A DNA stretch of 64,000 bases from Henricia sp. BOLD:AAB3569 (taxonomy: Eukaryota; Echinodermata; Asteroidea; Spinulosida; Echinasteridae): positions 682,001-746,000 of the forward strand of contig JBBELK010000832.1 in assembly GCA_037783545.1 (NCBI GenBank). The letters run 5' to 3'. Positions 42,801 to 56,100 of the stretch are shown here, in pieces. Below the pieces are notes generated by a model. That model was not told where the DNA came from. It saw only the letters and a list, made by a program, of their open reading frames with translations, and searched no databases. Position numbers and translations under genes: made by a program. The first letter of the stretch is position 1; the number at the start of each line of letters is the position of its first letter.

Positions 42801-45134
42801 TCAAGATTCTGATTCACTTGGCAATCTGCAGGAAGTAACGTCATTTGAGAGAGATCAATTTGATTTGAAGTATTGAAAATTCAAAACAAACCTAAAATAA
42901 AAATATAAGTACGCAACTGCGCATGTCTCCCGACGATGCGGTGATCGGGAGCTGTTGGTGCCACCATCTGGTGTACCAACGCGCCAGCACCAGGGAACAC
43001 CAGGGATCCCTGGTGCCGTGCTCAAAAGCATCCCATGGGTTGACCATAGTACTACCCATCAGTTTGTAGAGTTGATGGTCTCATTATTAAAGAATACTTT
43101 ACCTTAGTTGGGACCTACCGATCCATCATGATCCACAAAGGTGTATAGGAATGACTCTCCAGCCTTGCGGCATCGTAGGGCGATAGTCACTTGATGTGAA
43201 CCACACCCTGGGGATGACACTTCCAGCACAAACCTAGAACACCAAAAACACAACCAATAAAAACTCAAACTTGATGCAGAAATTAATGTTAAAACCACTA
43301 GAAATGTCTTTTCCCTATTGGTACGATATTCTCAGACCTTATATATTTCACATACATGTACAAACATGATAATATAAAGACCTGTACTGGATCACTGAAA
43401 AGCATCGTTGATTGACTGAACAATACATGGAGTTAAATAATAAGTACAATTCAAAGTGTGGCGAACGTCAGTCACGTCGATAGATCACTCTCACAGATGC
43501 TCATCTTTGTAGGAAAAATACAACTGCGTATTAAATGCCATCAGGTGAGCATACGCACATCATGGAATTGTTCCAAATATGAGCGCACGTTGCTCAAAAT
43601 CTGTTTGAAATATAGTGCAGCTGATAATATGCGTTACAAAAAAATTATGCTCAAGATCCTGATGTCCGTGGTAATCTGTAGGCAGTGACGTCATTTAAAA
43701 GAGTTCCATACATGTACGCGCCCTGGTTACTGGTACATACAATTATATTTGCCATGCTTTTTGTGGATTCATTAATCCCAGGACAATAGGTGAACACCAA
43801 CAACACTCCTGATCCCCGAACAATACATTGCAATGCATTACGCTTTGTCCACGACCGTCGACACTGGGAGGGGAAACCAGCCCACTTTGTGACATTTGTG
43901 ACGAAACCTGTGATGCAATAACGTAAAATCACGGCTGCCTTCCAAACACGCAAACATTGCAAATGTTTGCAATGTTCGCCAGCAACAGGTACCCTGCTTT
44001 CCACAGACGAGTGCACAAAAGCACTGTGGCGATTGTTGCCAACGTTCGCTTATTAGTGGAACGCTGCCCAGGTTTCCGACTAAAAATGGCTTCCAATAGT
44101 GGTCCTCATATTTGTGTTCGTGTGTGGAGTATGTGGATCGGGAACCAGCCCAATCCCCACCCAGGGCTTGAAAGAAATGGCCAAACCTCAACATAAAACA
44201 GTTTGTGGTGGGTGGGGGATGGGAAAAACAATTGAGAGGTACAAACACTCACGATGTCTCACCGGCACAACTCGTGGTGGCGTCTTGCTGAGTTTGAGAT
44301 TGGAATGTCACGGCTACTGGCATAGTCTGACCAGGGGCTATGTTGATCTGGAGACCTGACTCCTTTACTTGATGAACTTCCAGGGGGAGTCCTTGCTTCT
44401 GATGAACCATTCTAATCCTTAAATGACACATCAAAGGTTGTGTCCAAATTATATGGCATAATATTTTTTTCCCTTTTTTGGGGGTGTGGGGGAGGGGGGG
44501 CGGAGTTTAATGAACTTCAATTTGCAGCCTAGGCATGTTCAGTGTCTTCCACCTAAACATCGAGATGAGGAGGTGGTAGCGCCACTGACAGCCGACAGCC
44601 AGAGACAGCAGATCCTCACTCTTCACAAAAGAGTGCACCGAGATCTATTAAGTGCATTACATAACACACTGTACCAGTGGCTTTTCAAAGGCATCGGTAC
44701 TTCAACCAGGTATCGAACTCGGGACGGACACTTGTGTTACATTTTAGGCTGTCTCGGTTACGAGCGTATATTGCAAAATTGTACACAGGATTTTTAGAAA
44801 GGCATGTTGTCACACTATTTGTAACCCTTTTTGGGTCTAAGTTATCTCTTCAGAACAACAAACTTATTTCTTTTAATTTGAGACCGAACAAAGGTATTTT
44901 CTGGAAAATATGGTCTGTGTTGCCAAAATGCCCCCTTTACCGTGGAAAGACTCATTGTGTTTTCATTGTGTCATTTAACTTGGCCTACATAGTTATCATG
45001 CCAGGTGGAGAGCACTGGTTGCAAAAGACCAACAGTCGATTTCACGAAACCTTACGCATTGCATAAGCCCACTTGCGCAACTTTTTATTGCGTAAATTTC
45101 CCAACAGGAATCCTAGGTATGAATACCAGAAAGA

Positions 45135-45165
<31 letters not shown>

Positions 45166-47125
45166 TGCAGCCCCAGTTGTTTTAATAATAGAAGGGAATG
45201 CGGAAAGAATTCCATTCCCAGCCACTGCCTGGAACCACATGCACAAAACCTATGGGACAAATCAGAATAAAATCCCAAACAAAATCTTGAAATTTTCGTA
45301 CCATCCAAACGTGAAAGATGAATGCTCAAAGGCATCGGTACTTCAACCAGGTATCGAACTCGGGACGGACACTTGTGTTACATTTTAGGCTGTCTCGGTT
45401 ACGATCGTATATTGCAAAATTGTACACAGGATTTTTAGAAAGGCATGTTGTCACACTATTTGTAACCCTTTTTGGGTCTAAGTTATCTCTTCAGAACAAC
45501 AAACTTATTTCTTTTAATTTGAGACCGAACAAAGGTATTTTCTGGAAAATATGGTCTGTGTTGCCAAAATGCCCCCTTTACCGTTGAAAGACTCATTGTG
45601 TTTTCATTGTGTCATTTAACTTGGCCTACATAGTTATCATGCCAGGTGGAGAGCACTGGTTGCAAAAGACCAACAGTCGATTTCACGAAACCTTACGCAT
45701 TGCATAAGCCCACTTGCGCAACTTTTTATTGCGTAAATTTCCCAACATTTCTGGGATAATTACACACAAGCTATGCCATTTTTAAAAGTTACGCAGTTTT
45801 TTCGTGAAATCGGCTGCAGATACAAACATCGGTAATGCACACAACTCACACCTCATTTTCTGTAATTGCCCCATACTGATGTTTTGTTATTTGCGCTAAA
45901 CCTTATTAAAGCCATGCAATGCATATCATAACTACCTGATATTTCTGAGCCATTTCTTGGACTGAAGGTTTGTGATTGGTAGAGCAAAAGTGTTGCCGAA
46001 AATGTGACCATCGACCAGATCCGGTAACTTGGTGGGTTTGTGGATTTCAAAGCTATTGGAACCTGGACAAATAATAGATTGATGGTCAGTTAACAAGATA
46101 CAATTTGGTATTTTTACGGTCAAGGCAGGCTTTTTGATAAACGAGATAAAATATTTTCCTAAAAATGCGTTTCCCTTCTCTGAAAAAGGAAGGAATAACT
46201 TCAACTTATAAGAAGATAACTGATATATTTTTTACTTTTTATGCACCTATCAATTGTTTCCCCCGCTCCCCCCCCCCCCCCCCCCGCACTGCCCCACCCC
46301 CTAGGTGGGGGTTTGGTCACATTTTTCATGCCCCAGGGTGGGGCATTTGGCCCATTTTCTGTGATTTTTTGTGCATTTTGCGCATGTTTTGCACCCGAGG
46401 GTGGGGATTTTTGTCACCTAAATGTTGCCCCAGGGGTGGGGATTTTGTCACGCAAAAAGTGACAATCCCCACCTCTTAGGTGGGGTAGCCCGGAGGGGGG
46501 AGGGAAACAATTGATAGGTGCATTACATTTATATAGCGCACATTCCATATGGATGTGTTCCTGTGCGTTGCACATTGTAATGGGTTTTATGAAGGTAAGT
46601 GCCTTCGACCTAAACATCGAGATACATAGGTGCGTGGCGACATTGGCAGCCGATGACCAGAGAATCTCATTACTCTTCAAAAGAGTACTCTAGGATCTTT
46701 TATGTGCGTACACAACACACTGGACTAACGGCTTTACATCCAAGTGTGTTTAAGTGCCTTGCTCAAGGGCACAGGTACTACGGCCGGGTATCGAACCCGC
46801 AATCCCAAGTTTTCACCCAAGTGTTGTGAGTCAGTAACCCAAACCACTTGGCCACAGTTACTCCGGCTGCGGTACTTGTGCCCTTGGGCAAGGCACTCAA
46901 CCACACTTTCTCCATCCTTCGGAAGAGATGTAAAGCTGTTGGTCTAGTGTGTTAGGTAATGGTAACGCACTCTAAAGATCCCAGAGCATTCTTTCGTGAA
47001 GAGCAAGGGGATTCCCCGGTGTCTCTGGCCATTTCTAATTCTAATTCTTCATGGATTTCCTCACGCTTGCGAGTGACAGTGCAATGAGCACTATTGAGGA
47101 ATCCTAGGTATGAATACCAGAAAGA

Positions 47126-47156
<31 letters not shown>

Positions 47157-50100
47157 TGCAGCCCCAGTTGTTTTAATAATAGAAGGGAATGCGGAAAGAA
47201 TTCCATTCCCAGCCACTGCCTGGAACCACATGCACAAAACCTATGGGACAAATCAGAATAAAATCCCAAACAAAATCTTGAAATTTTCGTATCAAATTGT
47301 GTATTTGTGAATTCAACATGGAAATGTTTTATAATATTACGCACATACCTGCTGATTTAAAACTGCATCTAACAACCTTGAAAATAAAGAGAACAGAACA
47401 CAGTCAAAACAGACGTATTGCTTACAATCATACAAAAAACAAATTGGCCAACAAAAGACACTGTTGGGAGATTATATTTCTGAATTTTTTTTTCTTGCTG
47501 GACAATTCTATTTCAGAACAGACCCGTAGGCCACACAGGCTAGTTATCAGATTGGATGGAATTCAGTACGTTTCCCCTTTGAGAGGACCAGTGATGTCAT
47601 GAAAAGGAGCTAAGATGTCATAAAGTACACTCGAAAACATTAGGGAGGTTTCGCAAGTTGACGAATACGGTTACGAATACGGATATGATAACGGTAACCG
47701 TTCACGTTGATGCGCACACTGAACTGGGTTTCGCACTGTGTGAATACGATCTGCTAAATCTGCTCTGCGTTTGGCTTTATTTTCAGCTGATTTTGCTCAC
47801 TTTCTCGTGGGCATGACTTAATAAATTCGATCGGTATTCATGGAAGATATATAACAAAGAAACAAAATGCATACAACTTATTAATCCTTCACGAAAAAAG
47901 CGAAAAATCTGCATAACCGGTGTCTGTTTTTATGCTACGCGTGTGGAGGCCGATACCTGTTATTCACGCGTATGAAAACATGTGTACTACGGTTACGCGT
48001 CACGAGAAGCGCATAGAGTCATGACGTATCCGTATGGGTATCCGTGACGGTGCGAAACCTCCCTAATAATGAGTGGACCTCAGGCTCTGGAGGGAGGGGT
48101 GGGGATGGGTTCAAAGCCCTACCCTGCTTCCCTCCCTGTCCACGGGCCTGTAAAAAGAAAAAGAAACTTCGCAAGCAAGCAAGGAAGCCATCTTCTCACT
48201 GCCTTATATGGTGTCATCAATGATGTACACAATGGCCGACTGTCTTAGTTTCCATCAATACTCACCTGTGTTTGCTTGGCTCTTAATCTGATGTAAATTG
48301 TGTGAATTCCTTGTGACAATGAAACACTAAACCTGGGAAAACAGAAAACAAGTAAAAAATTAACGAAATATGAGATGAGAGATAAATCAGATAGTCTTCA
48401 TCAGGATTTGAACCTGAGACCTTTAACACACTGGGCAGATGCTGTACCAGCTGAGCTATAAGGCACAGTGGTATACTCCATTAGGTTTCCCCCAAGACCT
48501 CTGACACATCGGTCAGATACTCTTACCAGCTGAACTATGAGGCACAGTGGTATACTACATTAGGTTTTCCCCAAGGCTTCTGGTAGTGCAACTGAGCAAA
48601 GTAACAAATGCATCACATGCATTAGGTATGGTACCTAATCACCACCGAAACAAAATAACAAAAAAATAGGATGAGAAAAAATTAATATGGTCCTCATTGA
48701 GGTTCTAAGTAATGCTGAAAATTTAAATTTGGGGGTTGAGTGCAAGCTTTTGAAGAGTTAACATTTGACACTTTTCCTGACCTATACTTTGCCCTGAATT
48801 ACAATGAAACATTGGCATATTAAATTACCAATGTTTTCAAATCTTAAAGGGCCCCTGAATTGCTCAATAACTTTATGCATAGTTTTTGCTGCATATGAAG
48901 GATTACTTGTGAAGAAACACAATACTACTGTTCATTTTGATGCCCCATGAATAAAAAGTGGCATTTTTCAACTTTGAAAATTTCTTTACATAAACTCACA
49001 GAGAGAAGGCACTGTTTGGAGCATGTCACTTTAGGAACACACAGCAAAAAAGCAAAGAAAAAACATAAGACTTCAAACTGGAATAGTGGAAAAATGCTGC
49101 AGTTTCCAGCCTTAGTTTTTTCATGGTTTGCAACAGGCAACATGTAAAACAAACCCAAACAAACACCATTTCAGGGCCCTTTAAGTACTACCCACCAGAT
49201 AAAATTCTGCAACATGTCCTGGGAATTAGTAGAAACTCACCAGTACTGGTCCCTCTGATAAACATCTGCAGCAACAAAAGCACTGTCTACAAAGACAGTA
49301 TGCACGCCTGTCAAAACATCAAACCATAGTAACATACATTAAAAATCGGCTAAATCAAAGATATTGTTAACTTGAAGCGAAAATCACTCTGTCAGGGATC
49401 ATCCAATGCTTTGTTCAAGCCAACAGCTACAGAGAACCAAAACTGAAATAAATATGGTAATTTTAAAACCACCACAGTAAGTTATGGAATATTAAAACTG
49501 ATCTGGAAGTTCATTAAATTGCTAGAATTAAACTAATGTGTTTAAAATGACTTGTTGCAAATTGCTAAATCAGGTAAAATGCTGCAATCGCAGATTGTCA
49601 AAAACGTGTTGCATTTTGCGAAGTGATACAGAGAAAGTCATATACTGTAACCCCTCCCCAGCAGTTTGCACACTATTGATTGTTGATAATTATAGACTTA
49701 AAGAGACCCTGAAATGGTGCTTTTATCAATGAAATCTGTGCTATGAAACTAGTTTATTAATTTACAACCATAAAAACCCTACTTGGAAGTTGTTTGGGGG
49801 GGTTAAAATCAAGGTTTTTGATTTTTATGCTAATGAAAATTTACATATGCATGAGCAAAGTGGTGATGTCACATTAGGAAAACACAGGAAAATTTCATTC
49901 AACTGTGCACAAAAGTTTCCACAATTTTCTCCAACTTGCCGAAACGTTTGTAACCCATGACGGTTTAGGTTTGTTTTACATGTTGCCTGTTGCAAACCAT
50001 GACAAAACTAAGGCTGGATACTGGAGCATTTTTCCACAATTCCAGTTTGAAGTCTTTTGTTTTTTCTTTGCTTTTCTGCTGTGTGTTCCTAAAGTGACAT

Positions 50101-53100
50101 GCCCCAAACAGCGCCCTCTTTCTGTAAGTTTATGTGAAGAAATTTTCAAAGTTGAAAAATGCCACTTTATATTCATGGGGCATTAAAATGAACAGTAGTA
50201 TTGTCTTTCTACACAAGTAATCCTTCATATGCAGCAAAAACTGTGCATAAAGTTATTGAGCATTTCAGGGGCCCTTTAACTGCCCTCTCTTCACTTACCT
50301 AAACACTGTACTAGGATACTCTCATCTTTAGCATTGACGGCAAACTCCCCCACAAGCCATCCCTGGAGAAAAGTAGCAATTCATAATTCAAGTTTTTCTT
50401 TCAAGCCTTTGATGCCTGTATACAGGAATTGCAATGTCCCAAAATGTTAGTCAACCATTGACTGGAAAAACCTTACTCAAATGTTAGATAGAAGTTCAGC
50501 CACACATTCTAAAACAAAGAATTCATCCATCACAGGATTTTTTCCGACGAACTGGTATGGACAATCATCCTGTGGTGGATGTATTTTGATCGCGGTGTTG
50601 TACATGTACGTACATCGGACGCGATGGATAGAAAATCGACAAACAAGTAGACCTTGGATTAACTCTTCCGTCATCCGTCAATTTGACGTATGAAACGTTT
50701 GGATACGTTGATTTTTCAACTCGACGTACGTAAATGAAGCTGATCTTTGAGACGGTTCACATTGAAAACGCATCAACGGACCAAAAACTGACGGACCGGA
50801 ACTGACGTACGTCAATTTTACGTACTATTTCAATGGTTTTAATCTTTGTATTGCACAAAAATTAACGTAAGTTCCAACCTGACCTTTCAAGACACATCCA
50901 TGTCTCTTCATCAGTGGAGGCCACTGTGCATGCGTGGACGATCGACCTCATGTCTAACGGACAAAAATAATGCAGTGTGATCCTGCCCGTAATAACTTAC
51001 CTGCCATTCCGTAATTGCCAGTGATCCAAGCCCAGAAACCAGCTCATTGAAGTTGATGTCAGGTGTAATTTGAAGCGGCTCTTGAGCATTCTAAACCAAG
51101 ATAAAAACCACAGGAAGGAACAATATATACTGTGGGGTGTTATGGCCGAGCGGTCTAGTGCGTCGAACTCAAGCTCCTGTGCCAGTTCTAGAATGTGGGT
51201 TCGATGCCGGGCCGCGACACTGTGGCACTTGTGCTCTTGAGAAAGGCACTTAATCAAACTTTCTCCATCCTTCGGAAGGGATGTAAAGCTGTTGGTCCGG
51301 TGTGTTAGGTAAGGTAACGCACTTTAAAGATCCCAGAGCATTTCTTCGTGAAGAGAAGGGGAGGGATTCCCCGGTGTCTCTGGCCATTTCTAATTCTAAT
51401 TCTTCATGGGTTTCCTCACGCTTGCGAGTGACAGTGCAATGAGCACTATTGAGGAATCCTTGGTATGAATACCAGAAATAAATAAACTAGTGCACCATCG
51501 TTATGACATGACAAGGCAACACTCTACGAACAAATATTACCACAAGGGTCATTCAATGAAGTTGGGATATGGTGTCCCCGGTTACATCTTTTTAGGCTAC
51601 ATTTTTGGTCTTATGAATTCCACTTTGTAAACAGTACTCAGAAAAACCAGCAGTGAATGAGATAATTTAAAAACCTTCATTATTTGTAACAAAATATAGG
51701 AGCATCAGTCAACTAAATGGAATTTTGTGCAAATGCAGGTGTGACTTTCGGTGTTTTTTAACAGATTTCTTTGAACTAAATACGATTTTAAATTAGAAAT
51801 CCGTAAATGTAGATTACAAAATAATGATTGCTTAGATTGGGGACTGTGTGCTAATGTCAGATTCAACCAGGGGTCAATTTCATAAAGCTGTTTAGCAAAA
51901 CAATTTGCTTAATCAAAAATTTGTTTGCTTTATAAAAATGGGTTAATAGTCAACATTTTATGTCAACTTGTGTTCTTAGCAAGAATAGCAGATATTCTTG
52001 AGAAAAACACAAATTGACATGCAATTTTGACTATTTACCCATTTTTATAGAGCAAACAAATTTTAGATTAAGCAAATTTTTCTGCTAAACAGTTTTATGA
52101 AATTGGCCCAAGATCACTTTCAGGGTTGGAGTAAAAATTAGATAAATTGGCGTGGCGTCCCTGTTACATCGGTAACCATCATTTTGTCAAATAATTCAAA
52201 ATTGCTAAACCCCATCAAGACTGAAGACTCAAATTATCACAGAACAGGCAAAGCAACCATACTGTGCAAAGCTGCTCACTTATTGGCTATGTTGCTGAAA
52301 TGAAGAAATGTCACACTATAGAGCCTTTGCACGGCGGCCATGACAGGGGGCAGTCACATTGTCAAAGTACGTCAAGCATGAGTAGTCACTTTGTGGATCT
52401 ATTGTCACATAATTTGAATGTGAAAACCTATCCCCTGTCATGGCCGCCGGTGCAAAAGCTCTATGTGTCCCAACTTCATGAAACGACCCACAAGTCGTTG
52501 TAACTTACATTTTGACGATATGTTTTCCAGTGCACCTCTCCGCCTGGCACAAGCTCTGAGTAGTAGGTTGCCTTCTTATTGTATCTCTGCTTAGACGCTG
52601 CTGTGATTCCACCAAATGATTCCAAGGGATCTCCATCAACTTCAGTCTTGCCTATGACAAATGGGCCTGAATGAAATGATACATATCAGTGGTGGTTAAA
52701 GACAGATGGTTGGAAAACGTTTTAAAACAGGAATAATGGCATAACACAACTAAAAATAATGTTGCTAAACTGCCTTGTAGAAATTTCAGCCACATACATG
52801 TAGATGCAGTATTATACTTCAGAAAACCGGGGGGAAATCCATGCATGGTCAGTTGGCAATTTCTCTTACAAAGGTTCCATTTTACACGTAAAGGCTAAAC
52901 TTGTGCAATTTCATTCTTGCCACGATTACATTGACTAAAGCCGGTCTCCCACTGTGCGATTTTCGCCACAAATTTCCAATGATTAGCTACCATTTGGTAC
53001 GATTGTGTATAGAGTCTATAGTCTCTGGTAATAATCTCACCAATTCATACCTAATTGATCACGTTCAAATGACGTCACTTCCTACAACGTGCATCAGAAT

Positions 53101-56100
53101 TTTAAGCGTATTTTTTTGTGACGCGCATCGGCTACGCCGTATTTCGAACAAATTTCGAGCATACATGTTACAGCATGTGCATGCGTTTAATACGCAGTAG
53201 CATTTTTTCCTACGAAGGAGGCGTCTGTGAACGGTTCAATTGTTGGAAATTCGTGGCAAAAATTGCACAGTGGGAGGCCCGCTTAAAAGCTAGATCTTCC
53301 TAACTTCCCATATATGCAAAGTAGACAATTACAAGAGACTCACCAATGAAATACCACGTGCTGATGAAAGGAGAGACCTTTCCAGAAAGCTTGTCAGCTT
53401 GCTTGAAGCATGTACTTGCTTTTGTCTTGTCATCCTGGGCAGCAAATAAACTCCCCAACTCAGACCTGGTTTGTGGTAATTTGAAAAACAGTCCTTTAAA
53501 TGCCAAGATTTAGCCACATGTGTACAGAGACTATTCAAATCACGTGTTTGAACGATTCAATTGTGTGCAAACTAATAATTCAAATTGGAAAGGTGCGTAA
53601 TGCGTTCCAAACCTTGATCTGAAAAAGAGGCTTGGAATGCGTAAGTATTCTGGCACTTTGCAATCAGCAATTTGCATTCTGCAGAACTGATTCAGAGGAC
53701 ACGTTTGATCCGTTCAAACGCGTGTGAATAGCATCTATAAATCGTTTTACGGTCCAATTGGCTCATCATGGCCGGTACTCATCCCCGGTTTCCGTGGCAT
53801 GGAGTGACTAGGACCAATTCTACATGTACTGATCCTCCTGGATGGGATGCCAGTCCATCGCAGGTCTACTCCCAGCATCTGGTTGGGTTTCCCCAACCGT
53901 ATTTGCTGGTACCCATTTATACACCTGGGTGGAGAGAGACAACGTGGAGTGAAGTGTCTTGTCCAAGGACACAACACGGTGCAATGGCCAGGTTTCGAAC
54001 CATGGACCACTCGACCGAAAGTCCACCACGTCTCCACGAATAGCGTCTATACCCATCATGTACTGACACTTCATACTTCTTAACATTTTACAGGGTGTCT
54101 CAAAACTGGTACCAAATATCAATTGCTTGTGTGAAGAATGTAGATTTTGCAACTATGAAGCTACACATGTACTTCTATCAAAGCCAACCCTCACTTTGGA
54201 GCCTGTTATTATGTATTTTCAACGGGGCACTCCAACTTTTGAGCAAAATAGGTCATACTTGTAAAGTAGGAAATGTGAAACATTTGACATTTTTTCTCTA
54301 CTGAGGGTATGAGGTATTGGTTGTCTGTCTTGTGCAAACGCATAAGCAATGCCGTGAGTGGGAACCACCCGTGAATTTGACGTGATGGGAGAACTCACCA
54401 TGCCCAGCCATCTTCAATATTGGAGTTGAGATATTTCAGCAGACAAACAAACAACTTGTCCTCCTGTGATAAAGAGCAAATTAAAAATAAGCAAAATGTA
54501 CAAGTTTAGTTTTTCTACTGCTCAAGGTGATGTGATTTCATGGGCCCATGCCAGTGGCCCATATGATTGGCACTCAGTGGGATTTAGTGTCGGCAATTCC
54601 AACATTTGTGCTAATATAAAAAAAGAAGAAAATGCAAATAATCTCCAACCTTGTAAAGTTTCTTCAATTTTTAATGGGACAGATGAGGAAACAAAACAAG
54701 AGGAAATCAGCTGAAATGTTGCATGCCTGATTTAAAGGCAGTATGCATGATTGGTATCTCTAAAATCAGAAATGTTCACAGATTTACGCCTAACTTACAC
54801 AATATAAACATGATGACCGTAGAAAACTTCCCCTGAAATGGTTTTGTCTAAAGTGCTATAGTCTTTGAGAAATGAGTAAAACAATTAGTTTTCGTCTCAT
54901 GAGACGAAAATTCAATTCGTCCCAAAACCATTTCGCCCAAGTGCCATTTCTCCCCCAAACCACTTCACCCGAGTGCCATTTCTCCCCAAATTACTTCTTC
55001 CAAACACTATATCGGATAATATCGCCCAAATGCTACTTCGCCACAAAACCACTTTGTGCACAGGCCGTGGTTCAGGGCAAATTGGTTCACTTATCAGGGC
55101 AAAGTGGTTTTGGGGCGAAATTACTGCAAACCCTTTTTTGACTGTTTTCTCAAAAGTTAGACGAAGTACAGAGCTGGTTTTTGCTCAGGTTGGTTTTAAT
55201 TATGCATATCTTCAATCACACAGGGGATAAAACTATTTGTAACAGTTTACCAATCATGTATACTATCTTTAAGTTGGGAGTTGCAATTCCATTCGGGTTC
55301 GATTTTATTTTCAGAACAAACTTTGGCACAAAAATTAAAACAGATACCAAACGGACCTAGACAACCAAGGTCAATGACCTCGACCACCAAGGCCAAAGGC
55401 CTCATGTCCTGCTGAGTTGGCCCTGATGCCCCTTCAAGATACACTTTTTGAAGCCAACTTGGAACTGAGGCCAACTTTTTGAAGCCAACTTTCCGACTCC
55501 AACTTTCCAGGGCCAACTTGAAAAAACAAAACAATGCCTACTCACCTTGCCACTAAGTCGTAGTTTGGTAATGGCTGCAGGCTGGCTATTCTTGCAACTG
55601 CTCAAATCAATGCCTTTGGATGCCTTTTCAAGAAGGTTTACAGCTGACTTCTGTGGAGTAGAGAAACTACATCACTGCAAACTTACAGTGTCACGTCATA
55701 AACAAATCGAGAGAAAAATCATACGGTCCTCACCGGGATTTGAACATACAGAATTCTCAAAAAATTCACTCTTGGATGCATAATATACTGCTGTTGTTGA
55801 CTTCCAAGGGTGGATTGTCAGGAATTATATGGACCGACTAGACCTGTAAACAGGGCTCGGTAGGACCTTCGCCCTACGATTGTGTTAGGAAAAACCTGTG
55901 GGCCTGATATTTGGTCAACAGATTCTCTTACCCAAACGTATCAATATTCCGAAGGGTACTTCGATCTGATGTCTACTTTTGGAGAATTCTTGTGACCAAA
56001 ATGTTGACATCGGAGTGCAACATTCGGTGGTTACTCCCAACTACATGTACGATATGAAATGATTCGCATGGGATGGTCATCTAATAGCGCCGTGTCAATG

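Larger units (their letters stand above)
51541..52494. mobile_element. Large outer fold-back in intron 5 with two nested elements
   Basis: Ends share GGGTCATTCAATGAAGTTGGG on the left and CCCAACTTCATGAAACGACC on the right. Contains the elements at 51,870-52,109 and 52,319-52,463. Confidence 0.6.

Noticed and set aside
43838..44248. 136-codon minus-strand open frame near exon 12
   Set aside because: It is in phase neither with exon 12 nor 13 and lies in intron 12; no acceptor or donor fits.
44677..45066. 129-codon open frame, repeated at 45.3 kb
   Set aside because: It is doubled only because the DNA is duplicated; it has no domain and starts within a SINE relative.
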